The notes beneath the pieces were generated by a model. The model saw only the letters and a program-made list of their open reading frames with translations, did no database searches and was not told the DNA's origin. A stretch of DNA of 5,967 bases from Rhizobiaceae bacterium (GTDB taxonomy: Bacteria; Pseudomonadota; Alphaproteobacteria; Rhizobiales; Rhizobiaceae). Shown here one piece after another: positions 1-5,967 of the stretch. The DNA lies in contig JAGWJK010000315.1 of NCBI GenBank assembly GCA_028865845.1, positions 1 through 5,967 on the forward strand, written 5' to 3'. A program made the translations under genes and the position numbers. The number at the start of each line of letters is the position of its first letter. The stretch's first letter is position 1.

Positions 1-640
1 TGGCGCGCTCAATGCCGGCGCGGGTCATGCCGACGATATTGAGCCCGGAGAGAACGCCCGGATTGCCGTTCAGCATGCCGTAGGGAATAATATCGTAGCT
101 GGCGGCCGAAAGACCGCCGACAAAGGCCTGGCGACCGATACGGGTGAATTGATGCACTGCGCAGCCGCCGCCGAGAATGACGCGGTCTCCAATGACGACG
201 TGGCCGGCCAACATGACATTGTTCGACATGATGACATTGTTGCCGACGCGGCAATCATGGGCGACATGCGAATTGGCAAGAAAAAGGTTGTTGTTACCGA
301 TGATCGTCTTGCCGCCATATTCGGCAGTGCCGGTGTTGACGGTCACACCTTCGCGGAAGGTGCAGTTTTCGCCAATATCAAGCGTCGTCTCCTCGCCGCC
401 ATGATGCACGCTTTGCGGATCACCGCCGACGACTGCCATCGAAAAAACGCGAGACCCCTTGCCGACCGTCGTGCGGCCGGTGACGATCGCGTGTGGCAGG
501 AGTTCAATATTGTCGTGCAACACCACTTTCGGGCCGACATAGGCAAACGGCCCGACCACGACGTTTTCGCCAATCACGGCGCCATCCTCAACGACCGCCA
601 GCCGGTGAATGCGCGCACTTTCTGCGATACTGCTGCTCAT
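1..640 (-). CDS. lpxA: UDP-N-acetylglucosamine acyltransferase LpxA, partial (C-terminus outside window)
   Basis: LpxA catalyses the first step of lipid A synthesis in the cytoplasm: transfer of a 3-hydroxyacyl chain from acyl-ACP to the 3-OH of UDP-GlcNAc. The 213 visible residues (start [20 protein letters not shown]) form the left-handed beta-helix, with repeated hexapeptides such as [12 protein letters not shown] and IIGNNN. The signature SHVAHDC lies at residues 124-130; His128 matches the catalytic His125 of E. coli LpxA, and His125, His147 (LAGHV) and His163 (AVHQF) match its other conserved histidines. Gly176 lies at the position of the E. coli hydrocarbon-ruler Gly173, which would fit a long (about C14) hydroxyacyl donor; that is inference. 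The ATG overlaps the fabZ stop as ATGA, indicating translational coupling. The frame is open to the window edge; about 50-60 residues, the C-terminal helical domain, are missing. Confidence 0.97.
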   Translation of the reverse strand, partial: MSSSIAESARIHRLAVVEDGAVIGENVVVGPFAYVGPKVVLHDNIELLPHAIVTGRTTVGKGSRVFSMAVVGGDPQSVHHGGEETTLDIGENCTFREGVTVNTGTAEYGGKTIIGNNNLFLANSHVAHDCRVGNNVIMSNNVMLAGHVVIGDRVILGGGCAVHQFTRIGRQAFVGGLSAASYDIIPYGMLNGNPGVLSGLNIVGMTRAGIERA

Positions 641-1110
641 ACTTGGTCTTGGTCCTTCCGTACGATCATCGCGCCGATATCGGCCTCGGCAACCAACGAG
701 CCATCGACCTTCGCGTCGCAATGGAATTTCCAGATCGTACCACGCTGCTTCAACTTGGCGACGTGAAACTCGACACGGTCGCCGGGGACAACCGGCTTAC
801 GGAACCGAGCGTTGTCGATCGTCATGAAATAGACGAGGTTCCCGCCGATACCATCCTTGCGGGCGCAGATCGCGCCTGCCGTTTGCGCCATGCCCTCGAT
901 CAGAAGCACGCCCGGCATGATCGGAGATCCCGGGAAATGGCCGGTGAACTGCGGTTCGTTTGCCGTGACGTTCTTGATACCGATTGCGGAATTGTCGCTG
1001 TCGATCTCGATGATCTTGTCGACCATCAGGAAGGGATAGCGGTGCGGCAAAAGCTTCATGATCTCAATGACGTCGGCCGACGACATCGATGCCTTGGCTT
1101 CCTCAGTCAT
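637..1110 (-). CDS. fabZ: 3-hydroxyacyl-ACP dehydratase FabZ
   Basis: FabZ removes water from 3-hydroxyacyl-ACP to give trans-2-enoyl-ACP in type II fatty acid synthesis, in the cytoplasm. The 157-residue protein is a single hot-dog domain of usual length. [12 protein letters not shown] (residues 20-31) is the family's N-terminal signature. [12 protein letters not shown] (58-69) contains the catalytic His58, and IEGMAQ (71-76) the catalytic Glu72. An in-frame GTG at 1119 would add three residues, but the ATG at 1110 is preferred: GGGAG lies 8 nt upstream of it and rhizobial FabZ proteins begin MTEEAK. The start overlaps the lpxD stop by 8 nt and the stop overlaps the lpxA ATG. Its place between lpxD and lpxA links it to control of the 3-hydroxyacyl-ACP pool, which all three enzymes share. 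FabA is excluded by the FabZ-type active-site glutamate and the context. Confidence 0.97.
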   Translation of the reverse strand: MTEEAKASMSSADVIEIMKLLPHRYPFLMVDKIIEIDSDNSAIGIKNVTANEPQFTGHFPGSPIMPGVLLIEGMAQTAGAICARKDGIGGNLVYFMTIDNARFRKPVVPGDRVEFHVAKLKQRGTIWKFHCDAKVDGSLVAEADIGAMIVRKDQDQV

Positions 1111-2170
1111 GCTCCGCACTCCCGTCTTTTTTATCTCTGGCTCCCGACCGCTTCGCGATCTCCGCCGATTCTCTCAAGAAATCCCATAGTGGCCGCGCCG
1201 GAAGTCCCGCATAGCGTTCTCCCGCAGGGATGCTGTTCATCACACCGCTCTTGGCGCCGATCTGCACACCGTCGCCAATGTGAATATGACCGTTCAATCC
1301 GGCCTGGCCGCCGATCTGGACGCCGTCGCCGATGACCGTACTGCCGGCAATGCCGACCTGGCTGACGATCGCGCAATGACGCCCTATGCGCACGTTATGT
1401 CCGATCTGCACCTGATTGTCGATCTTCGTGCCTTCGCCAATCACAGTATCATCCATCGTGCCGCGATCGATCGTCGTGTTTGCGCCGATTTCGACATTAT
1501 CCTGGATGATGACGCGGCCGATCTGAACGATCTTGACCATGCCGCGCGGACCGGGGGCATAGCCAAAGCCATCCTGACCGATACGCGCGCCATTGTGGAT
1601 GATCACACCGTTGCCGAGATAGGCGCACAAAACGCTGGCGCCGCCGCCGATGGTGCAGTTGCGGCCGATCTTGACGCCCGGGCCGATCATGGCGCCAGCG
1701 CCGATGCGTGTCCCCTCGCCGATCTCGGCACCAGGACCGATGACAGCAGACGGCTCTACACCGACGCCAGCTTCAAGCCTGGCGGTCGGGTCGATGAAGG
1801 CAGCCGGCGAGATCAACGCCGGCGTCGAGGTCAACGCAACAGGCCGCATCGCCTGCGGATGCAGCAAGGCACCAGCAAGGGCGAAATCCGTATGCGGCTT
1901 CTTCGATAGAATAACCGGGATATGATCAGGAATAAACGAGCGCAAAGCCGGGAGGCAGATGATCGCCGAGGCGCGACAAGTCTCCAGCTCCGACCGGGTC
2001 TTCCGGGAAAGCATGTAGCAAACGTCACCTTCGCCCGCCCGGTAGACGGGAGCGATGGACTTGATGATGACCTCAGCAGAAGATTCGTCACCAAGTTCCG
2101 CCCCAAGATATTCGGCCAGCGCGCGAACGCTGACCCCATCATGGGGCGGGAAAAAACCGATATGTTCCAT
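1103..2170 (-). CDS. lpxD: UDP-3-O-acylglucosamine N-acyltransferase LpxD
   Basis: LpxD adds the second 3-hydroxyacyl chain, from acyl-ACP, to the 2-amino group of UDP-3-O-acyl-glucosamine, the third step of lipid A synthesis. The protein has 355 residues, the usual size. Residues 1-110 form the N-terminal uridine-binding domain. From about 120 to 310 there is a left-handed beta-helix with many hexapeptides (VIGPGA, TRIGAG, MIGPGV, VQIGGQ). Family marks are GQDGFGYAP (198-206), [11 protein letters not shown] (250-260) with the probable catalytic His258 (E. coli His239), and NGHIHIG (293-299) with His295. A short helical tail follows (327-355). The ATG at 2170 has GGAG 9 nt upstream; a TTG at 2197 would add nine residues but lacks comparable support. 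It lies 51 nt after bamA and overlaps fabZ by 8 nt. Unlike in enterobacteria, no skp lies between bamA and lpxD. Confidence 0.97.
   Translation of the reverse strand: MEHIGFFPPHDGVSVRALAEYLGAELGDESSAEVIIKSIAPVYRAGEGDVCYMLSRKTRSELETCRASAIICLPALRSFIPDHIPVILSKKPHTDFALAGALLHPQAMRPVALTSTPALISPAAFIDPTARLEAGVGVEPSAVIGPGAEIGEGTRIGAGAMIGPGVKIGRNCTIGGGASVLCAYLGNGVIIHNGARIGQDGFGYAPGPRGMVKIVQIGRVIIQDNVEIGANTTIDRGTMDDTVIGEGTKIDNQVQIGHNVRIGRHCAIVSQVGIAGSTVIGDGVQIGGQAGLNGHIHIGDGVQIGAKSGVMNSIPAGERYAGLPARPLWDFLRESAEIAKRSGARDKKDGSAEHD
1119..1123 (-). promoter_or_regulatory. Ribosome binding site of fabZ
   Basis: GGGAG (minus strand) lies 8 nt before the ATG at 1110, inside the end of lpxD. It abuts the alternative GTG at 1119 and cannot serve it, so it decides the start. 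A second GGAG (1112-1115) is only 1 nt from the ATG and too close to be used. Confidence 0.65.
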
Positions 2171-2178
2171 TAGCACCA

Positions 2179-2216
2179 GCTCCAGAACGGTGTTCAAGCC
2201 CGCAGTTCTGGGCAGC
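2179..2216 (-). promoter_or_regulatory. Inverted repeat (possible hairpin) between bamA and lpxD
   Basis: On the minus strand CCAGAAC (2211-2205) is perfectly complementary to GTTCTGG (2188-2182), with a 16-nt loop. GCT (2216-2214) can add three pairs with AGC (2181-2179) across a 2-nt bulge. The 3' arm covers the lpxD ribosome binding site. No T-run follows, so it does not look like an intrinsic terminator. It could tune lpxD translation relative to bamA or stabilise the bamA mRNA end; either role is inference. Confidence 0.4.
2180..2183 (-). promoter_or_regulatory. Ribosome binding site of lpxD
   Basis: GGAG lies 9 nt before the ATG at 2170, which favours this start over the in-frame TTG at 2197. 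The motif falls in the 3' arm of the inverted repeat at 2179-2216, so folding of the mRNA could hide it. Confidence 0.6.
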
Positions 2217-2221
2217 CGATA

Positions 2222-4555
2222 TCAGAACTGGTTGGCAATGCCAAACCGGAAATTCTCAGTCTTGTCGTAGTTTTCCTTGAGAACCGGTACAGCATAGTCA
2301 ACACGGATGACGCCGAAGGGCGACGACCAGATCAAGCCTGCACCCAAAGATGCACGGATCGAGTTGTCGTTGTGCAAGGTGTCACCGAAGAGATCGGCCT
2401 TGTTGCCATAGAGCGTACCCGCATCGGCAAAGGCTGCAAGACGCAGACCGATGTCCTGCGGAACACCCGGCATCGGCATGCTTGCTTCAGCCGAAGCGGT
2501 GAAGTACGTCGTGCCACCCAGCGGATCGCCATGCGACGAACGCGGACCGATACCAGCATTTTCGAAGCCGCGGATTTCACGGCCACCGAGCGTGAACTGA
2601 TCGAAGACGTTCAGCTTGCCATCGGTCGGCATGACGTAGCCCGCACCGACCGTCAACGAACCGATGATATCGGCTTCATCGCTGATCATCTGATAGTAAC
2701 GCGCCTTGCCGCTCAACTTGTAGAAGTCGGAGTCGCCGCCGAGACCAGCATATTCATGCGTGAACTTGGCAATGATACCTTCGCGCGGCAGGTTCTGGTC
2801 ATCCAGCGTGTTGTAGGTGAAGGTCTGCGAAACCGTCGACTGGATCCACGGGCCGTTGTTCACCAGGTTCAGGTACGGCGCAGACAGGTTGTCCTGCCAG
2901 TCGTTCGTGCCGTCATAGGTGAGACGCTTGTAGTTGTAACGCAGCGTCGTGGCAAAGTTCTCGGTGATCGGCGCGGTGACGCGCAGCGAGAAGCCTTCTT
3001 CCGAATAATCGTAGTAATCGTCGCTCGACGTCTGGTTCTTGAAGATATCGAAACCGGCAGCCAGGCGATAACCGAGGAAGTAGGGCTCGGTGAAGGAAAC
3101 ATTGTACGTACGGTTGCCTTCCGTGCCCGCACCTGCGGCGATACGGATATACTGGCCACGACCGAGGAAGTTCTTTTCTTCGACCGACGCTTCCAGAAGC
3201 AGACCACCGTTGTTGCCGACGGCGTAACCGGCACCGATACCGAAGGAACCGGTAGGCTGGTCTTCGACGTTGACGATGACGATGACACGGTCCGGAGCGC
3301 TGCCCGGTGCCGTGGTGATGTCAACCTTGGTGAAATAGCCAAGTGCATCGAGGCGACGCTTGGCGCGCGTGATCATTTCCTGGTTGAAGGCATCGCCTTC
3401 GTTGAGGTCGAACTCGCGGCGGATGACGTAATCACGCGTGCGGGTGTTGCCGCGGATTTCGATGCGCTCGACGTAAGCGCGCTCGCCCTGGTCGACCAGG
3501 TATTCGATACCGATCGTGTGACCAGTCAGGTCGCGGTTGCCGCGCGGCGTGATGCGGGCAAACGGATAGCCTGCAGCGGCGACGCGCTTGGAGATGTTCT
3601 CGATCGAGGTCTGGATGTCCTTGGCGCTGTAGACATCGCCCTTCTTGGTGATGACCAGGCTCTTCAGGTCGTCGGCATTGAGGCCTTCAACCGTCGATAC
3701 CACGCTGACGTCGCCATAGGTGTAACGCGGACCTTCTTCGACGTTGAAGTTCAGCGTGTATTCATTGCTCTGCTCGTTGAGCGTCGCGTCCGCGCTCACG
3801 ATGCGGAAGTCTGCATAGCCGTGATTGTAGTAGAACTGGCGCAGCGCGTCCTGGTCGGCCTGCTGGCGCTCAGGACTATAGACGTCCTTGCGGGTCAGGA
3901 ACGACATGAAGTTCGTCTTCTTGGTGCTGATCACCGAAGCGAGACGACCACTGGGGTAAGCCTGATTGCCCGAGAAATTGATCTTGTCGATCTTGGTACG
4001 ATCACCTTCATTGATGACAAAGGCAACGTTGATGCGGCCTTCCGCGACCTGAACGGTCTGCGTCGTCACCTGGACTTCGTTACGGCCGATGGCAGCGTAA
4101 GCGTCCTTGATGGTCTTGATGTCGGCCTGGATCTGGGTCTCGCTGTAGGGACCGGCCGCATGGGTCTGAACGATGCCCTGCAGCTTGTCATCCTTGATCT
4201 TGTGGTTGCCGTTGAAGACAACCGCATTGATCAGCTGGTTCTCCTTGACAGACACAACCAGCGTGCCGCCGGAAACCGAAATATGCACATCGGAGAAATA
4301 TCCGGTCGCATAAAGCTGCTTGATCGAAGCGTCGACGTCGCCGGGCGAGAAGCTCTTGCCGGGCTTGATCGAGATATTATCGCGAACAGCTTCGGCACCT
4401 ACGCGCTCAGCTCCGCGAACATCGACACGCTGTATGACCGCAGCTTCTGCGACTGAGGCAGAAGCAAGGGTGATAACACCAGCGCCCGACGCAACAACAC
4501 CAGCAGACAGCGCTACCGCCGACACTGCGTTCAAAAATCTTGAACCAGCCTTCAT
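2222..4555 (-). CDS. bamA: Outer membrane protein assembly factor BamA (Omp85)
   Basis: BamA is the essential core of the BAM complex, which folds and inserts beta-barrel proteins into the outer membrane. The 777-residue protein begins with a signal peptide (positively charged MKAGSR, hydrophobic stretch, AEA before a likely cleavage near residue 38). Five POTRA domains follow at about 40-107, 108-184, 185-277, 278-357 and 358-432; several open with the typical strand and RG/SGN turn (IQRVDVRG, IDKINFSGN, VERIEIRGN). The 16-stranded barrel occupies about 435-777. IRGF (661-664) is the conserved (V/I)RGF motif of barrel loop L6, and the chain ends in Phe, as expected for an outer-membrane beta-signal. 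A Tyr/Asp-rich stretch (511-520) is probably a surface loop. The length is normal and no truncation is seen. The start ATG has only a modest SD (AAGG at 4567-4570, 11 nt away; GAAG at 4560-4563, 4 nt away). TamA is excluded by the five POTRA domains and the context. Confidence 0.98.
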   Translation of the reverse strand: MKAGSRFLNAVSAVALSAGVVASGAGVITLASASVAEAAVIQRVDVRGAERVGAEAVRDNISIKPGKSFSPGDVDASIKQLYATGYFSDVHISVSGGTLVVSVKENQLINAVVFNGNHKIKDDKLQGIVQTHAAGPYSETQIQADIKTIKDAYAAIGRNEVQVTTQTVQVAEGRINVAFVINEGDRTKIDKINFSGNQAYPSGRLASVISTKKTNFMSFLTRKDVYSPERQQADQDALRQFYYNHGYADFRIVSADATLNEQSNEYTLNFNVEEGPRYTYGDVSVVSTVEGLNADDLKSLVITKKGDVYSAKDIQTSIENISKRVAAAGYPFARITPRGNRDLTGHTIGIEYLVDQGERAYVERIEIRGNTRTRDYVIRREFDLNEGDAFNQEMITRAKRRLDALGYFTKVDITTAPGSAPDRVIVIVNVEDQPTGSFGIGAGYAVGNNGGLLLEASVEEKNFLGRGQYIRIAAGAGTEGNRTYNVSFTEPYFLGYRLAAGFDIFKNQTSSDDYYDYSEEGFSLRVTAPITENFATTLRYNYKRLTYDGTNDWQDNLSAPYLNLVNNGPWIQSTVSQTFTYNTLDDQNLPREGIIAKFTHEYAGLGGDSDFYKLSGKARYYQMISDEADIIGSLTVGAGYVMPTDGKLNVFDQFTLGGREIRGFENAGIGPRSSHGDPLGGTTYFTASAEASMPMPGVPQDIGLRLAAFADAGTLYGNKADLFGDTLHNDNSIRASLGAGLIWSSPFGVIRVDYAVPVLKENYDKTENFRFGIANQF

Positions 4556-4620
4556 TTCACTTCTTACCTTTTTTCAGTCGTCCCCGTCCCCGAGCGAACC
4601 CGATTCCGGCCACGTGTGTC

Positions 4621-4648
4621 GTTTTACCCGCTTTTGACCTACAAGCAA
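4621..4648 (-). promoter_or_regulatory. bamA: Weak candidate promoter for bamA
   Basis: A possible -35 TTGCTT (4648-4643) and -10 TAAAAC (4626-4621) are 16 nt apart on the minus strand and would leave a leader of roughly 60 nt before the bamA ATG. The boxes match the housekeeping consensus at 3/6 and 4/6, so this is a suggestion only. I saw no clear sigma-E-like GGAAC/CGTT pair. Confidence 0.22.
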
Positions 4649-4664
4649 GGGAGCAAGTTAATTT

Positions 4665-4714
4665 CTGTTTACTTCATTTCAAACAGTGGCCCATTCGCCA
4701 CTACAGCTTTGAAA
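4665..4714. repeat. Cluster of overlapping inverted repeats upstream of bamA
   Basis: Three arms pairs share this segment on the plus strand: CTGTTT (4665-4670) with AAACAG (4681-4686); AGTGGC (4685-4690) with GCCACT (4697-4702), with a 6-nt loop; and TTTCAAA (4677-4683) with TTTGAAA (4708-4714), enclosing the second. The first pair overlaps the other two, so the structures exclude each other. It could be an operator region or a switchable leader; it is not an intrinsic terminator because no T-run follows on either strand. Confidence 0.4.
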
Positions 4715-4715
4715 C

Positions 4716-4733
4716 ATCGTAAATAAATCGTAA
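4716..4733. repeat. 7-bp direct repeat with 11-bp period
   Basis: ATCGTAA occurs at 4716-4722 and again at 4727-4733, one helical turn apart (TTACGAT read on the minus strand). It lies between the rseP stop and the inverted-repeat cluster. Such spacing is typical of tandem regulator half-sites, but the stretch is AT-rich and chance is possible. Confidence 0.3.
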
Positions 4734-4755
4734 TTTCCTCTCACTCACTGCCCTA

Positions 4756-5967
4756 TCAGCCTAACCTGGAGCTGATGTCGTTCCAGGTCGCGAAGACCAT
4801 GAGTGACAGCACCATTGCAAACCCAATGCGGAAAGCAATGTCTTGTGCGCGGGCACCCAGCGGTTTTCCCCTTACAGCTTCAATCGCATAGAACATCAAG
4901 TGCCCGCCATCAAGTACCGGGACAGGCATCAAATTTAATAACCCAATGGAAACAGAGAGTATGGCGGCGAATTGCAGCACGGCAGCAAAACCCAGGGTAG
5001 CCATCTGGCCAGAAAGCTGGGCAACCCGGATCGGGCCTCCGAGCTGATCGGCCTTCATGTAGCCGCCGATGACGTTGCCGATATATTCGACCGTCCCGGA
5101 GACGATGCCGCCGGTCTGCTTGACGCCCTCGGTGAGCGCCGCGATCGGTCCGTAGGTCTCGTAGCGCAGCCTGATAGGCTTCTGGCCGTCGCTGATGCCT
5201 ATGCTGCCCGTCTGCATCGGCTTACCGAAGGCATCGGTCTCCTGCAGCAGCCTCGGCACCAGCGTCAGCTCGCTGGTCTGGCCATTGCGCTCGACGGTCA
5301 GCGCAACATTCTTGTCGACCTTGGAGGCGACATAGCGCTGCACTTCGCCGAGAGAGGAAATGGCGTTACCGTCGATCGATAGGATGCGATCGCCGAGCGC
5401 GAGGCCAGCCTCCTCAGCCGGGCTGCCCGATGCGATGGAAGCCACCAGCGGATCGATCGGCGCAATGCCGATGCTGCCGACGTCCCGCTTGTTTCCGGAG
5501 GCGTCGGTGGTCGTCAGGCTTTGCGGCACGATCGTGAAATCGCGTGTCTGGCCGTTACGCTCGACGGTCAGGACGAAACTCTTGCCCGGACGGTCAATGA
5601 CGTAGCGGCCGACATCGTAGTAGGTCGCAACATTGTTGCCGTCGACGGCGATCAGGCGGTCGCCGGTCTGAATGCCGGCCGTCGCTGCCGGGCCGCCGGG
5701 CTGGACCGCCGTGATCACGGGATCGACCAGGGCGATACCGATGCGGCCCATTTCCATCTTGTTGCCGAATTGGTCGGTGTCTTCCACCAGCTTCGGCTCG
5801 ATTTGAAAATCGCGTGTCTCGCCGTCGCGCTCGACCGTGAGCTTGATCGTGCGGCCGGGTCGCAGCCCGACATAGCGCTGGACCTCGTCGAAGGTCGTCA
5901 CCTTGTTGCCGTCGACGCCGACGAGACGGTCGCCCGGTTCGATCCCGGCTGCCGCTGCGGCGCTGCC
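4756..5967 (-). CDS. rseP: Site-2 (RIP) metalloprotease RseP with three PDZ modules, partial (N-terminus outside window)
   Basis: RseP is an inner-membrane zinc protease that cuts substrates within the membrane; in E. coli it completes cleavage of the anti-sigma factor RseA. The visible 403 residues start inside a PDZ module and stay open to the window edge, so the N-terminal HExxH transmembrane segment is not seen. Three PDZ modules follow each other with GDR at residues 12, 102 and 192, an exact 90-residue period. After them come a linker with GGPIRVAQ, a transmembrane segment (about 323-352) containing the second catalytic motif NLMPVPVLDGG (Asn345, Asp353, the zinc ligand), and a last membrane helix (about 378-395). 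Rhizobial homologues I recall have about 375 residues and one PDZ, and E. coli RseP has two, so this protein would exceed 500 residues. It precedes bamA, the conserved order. The DNA-level start is outside the window. Confidence 0.95.
   Translation of the reverse strand, partial: GSAAAAAGIEPGDRLVGVDGNKVTTFDEVQRYVGLRPGRTIKLTVERDGETRDFQIEPKLVEDTDQFGNKMEMGRIGIALVDPVITAVQPGGPAATAGIQTGDRLIAVDGNNVATYYDVGRYVIDRPGKSFVLTVERNGQTRDFTIVPQSLTTTDASGNKRDVGSIGIAPIDPLVASIASGSPAEEAGLALGDRILSIDGNAISSLGEVQRYVASKVDKNVALTVERNGQTSELTLVPRLLQETDAFGKPMQTGSIGISDGQKPIRLRYETYGPIAALTEGVKQTGGIVSGTVEYIGNVIGGYMKADQLGGPIRVAQLSGQMATLGFAAVLQFAAILSVSIGLLNLMPVPVLDGGHLMFYAIEAVRGKPLGARAQDIAFRIGFAMVLSLMVFATWNDISSRLG
5200..5949 (-). 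repeat. rseP: Three tandem PDZ-encoding repeats (270-bp period) in rseP
   Basis: Unit 1 is 5680-5949, unit 2 is 5410-5679 and unit 3 (first 70 codons) is 5200-5409. Units share AG(I/L)xxGDR, DGN, RYV, LTVER(N/D)G(Q/E)T, a TD pair and GxIGI at identical offsets. Counted by eye, units 1 and 2 agree at 47 of 90 residues, and units 2 and 3 at 33 of 70. The divergence, with no gap needed across 160 residues, suggests old in-frame tandem duplications. More units may lie beyond the right edge. Confidence 0.85.

Larger units (their letters stand above)
4556..4755. other. rseP-bamA spacer, non-coding
   Basis: This 200-nt stretch, the longest non-coding one here, is clearly richer in A/T than the genes, especially at 4655-4740. 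Reading towards bamA it holds a 7-bp direct repeat (4716-4722 and 4727-4733), a cluster of overlapping inverted repeats (4665-4714), a weak candidate promoter (4621-4648) and a G-rich segment (minus strand) before the bamA start. The palindrome CACGTG lies at 4611-4616. I see no intrinsic terminator with a T-run and no convincing small gene. The spacer is where a separate bamA promoter would be expected. Confidence 0.6.

Noticed and set aside
637..1119. fabZ starting at GTG 1119
   Set aside because: The best ribosome binding site (1119-1123) abuts this GTG and is correctly spaced only for the ATG at 1110.
149..1335. Plus-strand open frames over lpxA and fabZ (149-766, 493-1335)
   Set aside because: They are antisense to two confidently identified enzymes, with Arg/His/Asp-rich translations typical of shadow frames and no homology I recognise.
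1280..1909. Plus-strand open frame with an Ala/Asp-rich repetitive translation
   Set aside because: The repetition (AD, DDD, ADLD) is the reverse complement of the hexapeptide repeats of lpxD, not an independent gene.
1103..2197. Longer lpxD starting at TTG 2197
   Set aside because: The ATG at 2170 has a well-placed GGAG and gives the usual N-terminus and length; the TTG lies within the hairpin loop and has no comparable SD.
2372..4456. A 694-codon open frame on the plus strand, wholly antisense to bamA
   Set aside because: Its translation has no recognisable domain and it lies exactly over a well-conserved bamA reading frame. Long antisense frames are expected where GC-rich codon use suppresses stops on the opposite strand.
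4611..4616. CACGTG palindrome as a regulator site
   Set aside because: A single 6-bp palindrome is too common to support a binding site without further context.
4677..4714. Intrinsic terminator after rseP
   Set aside because: The stem is interrupted and no T-run follows on either strand, so read-through from rseP into bamA remains likely.

Overview
The window is a compact block of cell-envelope genes, all on the minus strand. In transcription order they are rseP (5' part beyond the right edge), bamA, lpxD, fabZ and lpxA (3' part beyond the left edge). The protein sequences, the moderately high GC content and the rseP-bamA-lpxD-fabZ-lpxA order point to an alphaproteobacterium of the Hyphomicrobiales, most likely a Rhizobiaceae member (Rhizobium/Agrobacterium/Ensifer-like). 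That assignment is from recognition of the families, not from a search.

Layout. Positions 4756-5967 hold the C-terminal 403 residues of the site-2 protease RseP, unusual in carrying three tandem PDZ modules. A 200-nt AT-richer spacer (4556-4755) separates rseP from bamA; it holds overlapping inverted repeats, a short direct repeat and a weak candidate promoter. Positions 2222-4555 encode the complete outer-membrane assembly factor BamA (777 aa). After a 51-nt gap with a hairpin that overlaps the lpxD ribosome binding site comes lpxD (1103-2170). It overlaps fabZ (637-1110) by 8 nt, and fabZ overlaps lpxA (1-640) by 4 nt (ATGA), so translation of the last three genes is probably coupled.

How the genes work together. 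LpxA and LpxD attach the 3-hydroxyacyl chains to UDP-GlcNAc in lipid A synthesis. FabZ dehydrates the same 3-hydroxyacyl-ACP pool towards membrane phospholipids, so the lpx and fab branches compete for substrate. BamA inserts beta-barrel proteins, including the LPS exporter LptD, into the outer membrane. RseP is the intramembrane protease that, in studied relatives, cleaves anti-sigma factors and other membrane proteins. Compared with the enterobacterial cluster, skp is absent between bamA and lpxD.

The genes are mostly ordinary, conserved core genes. The items that deserve a second look are the 90-residue-period PDZ triplication in RseP, the SD-overlapping hairpin before lpxD, and the structured rseP-bamA spacer. 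No RNA genes, mobile elements or CRISPR arrays were seen.
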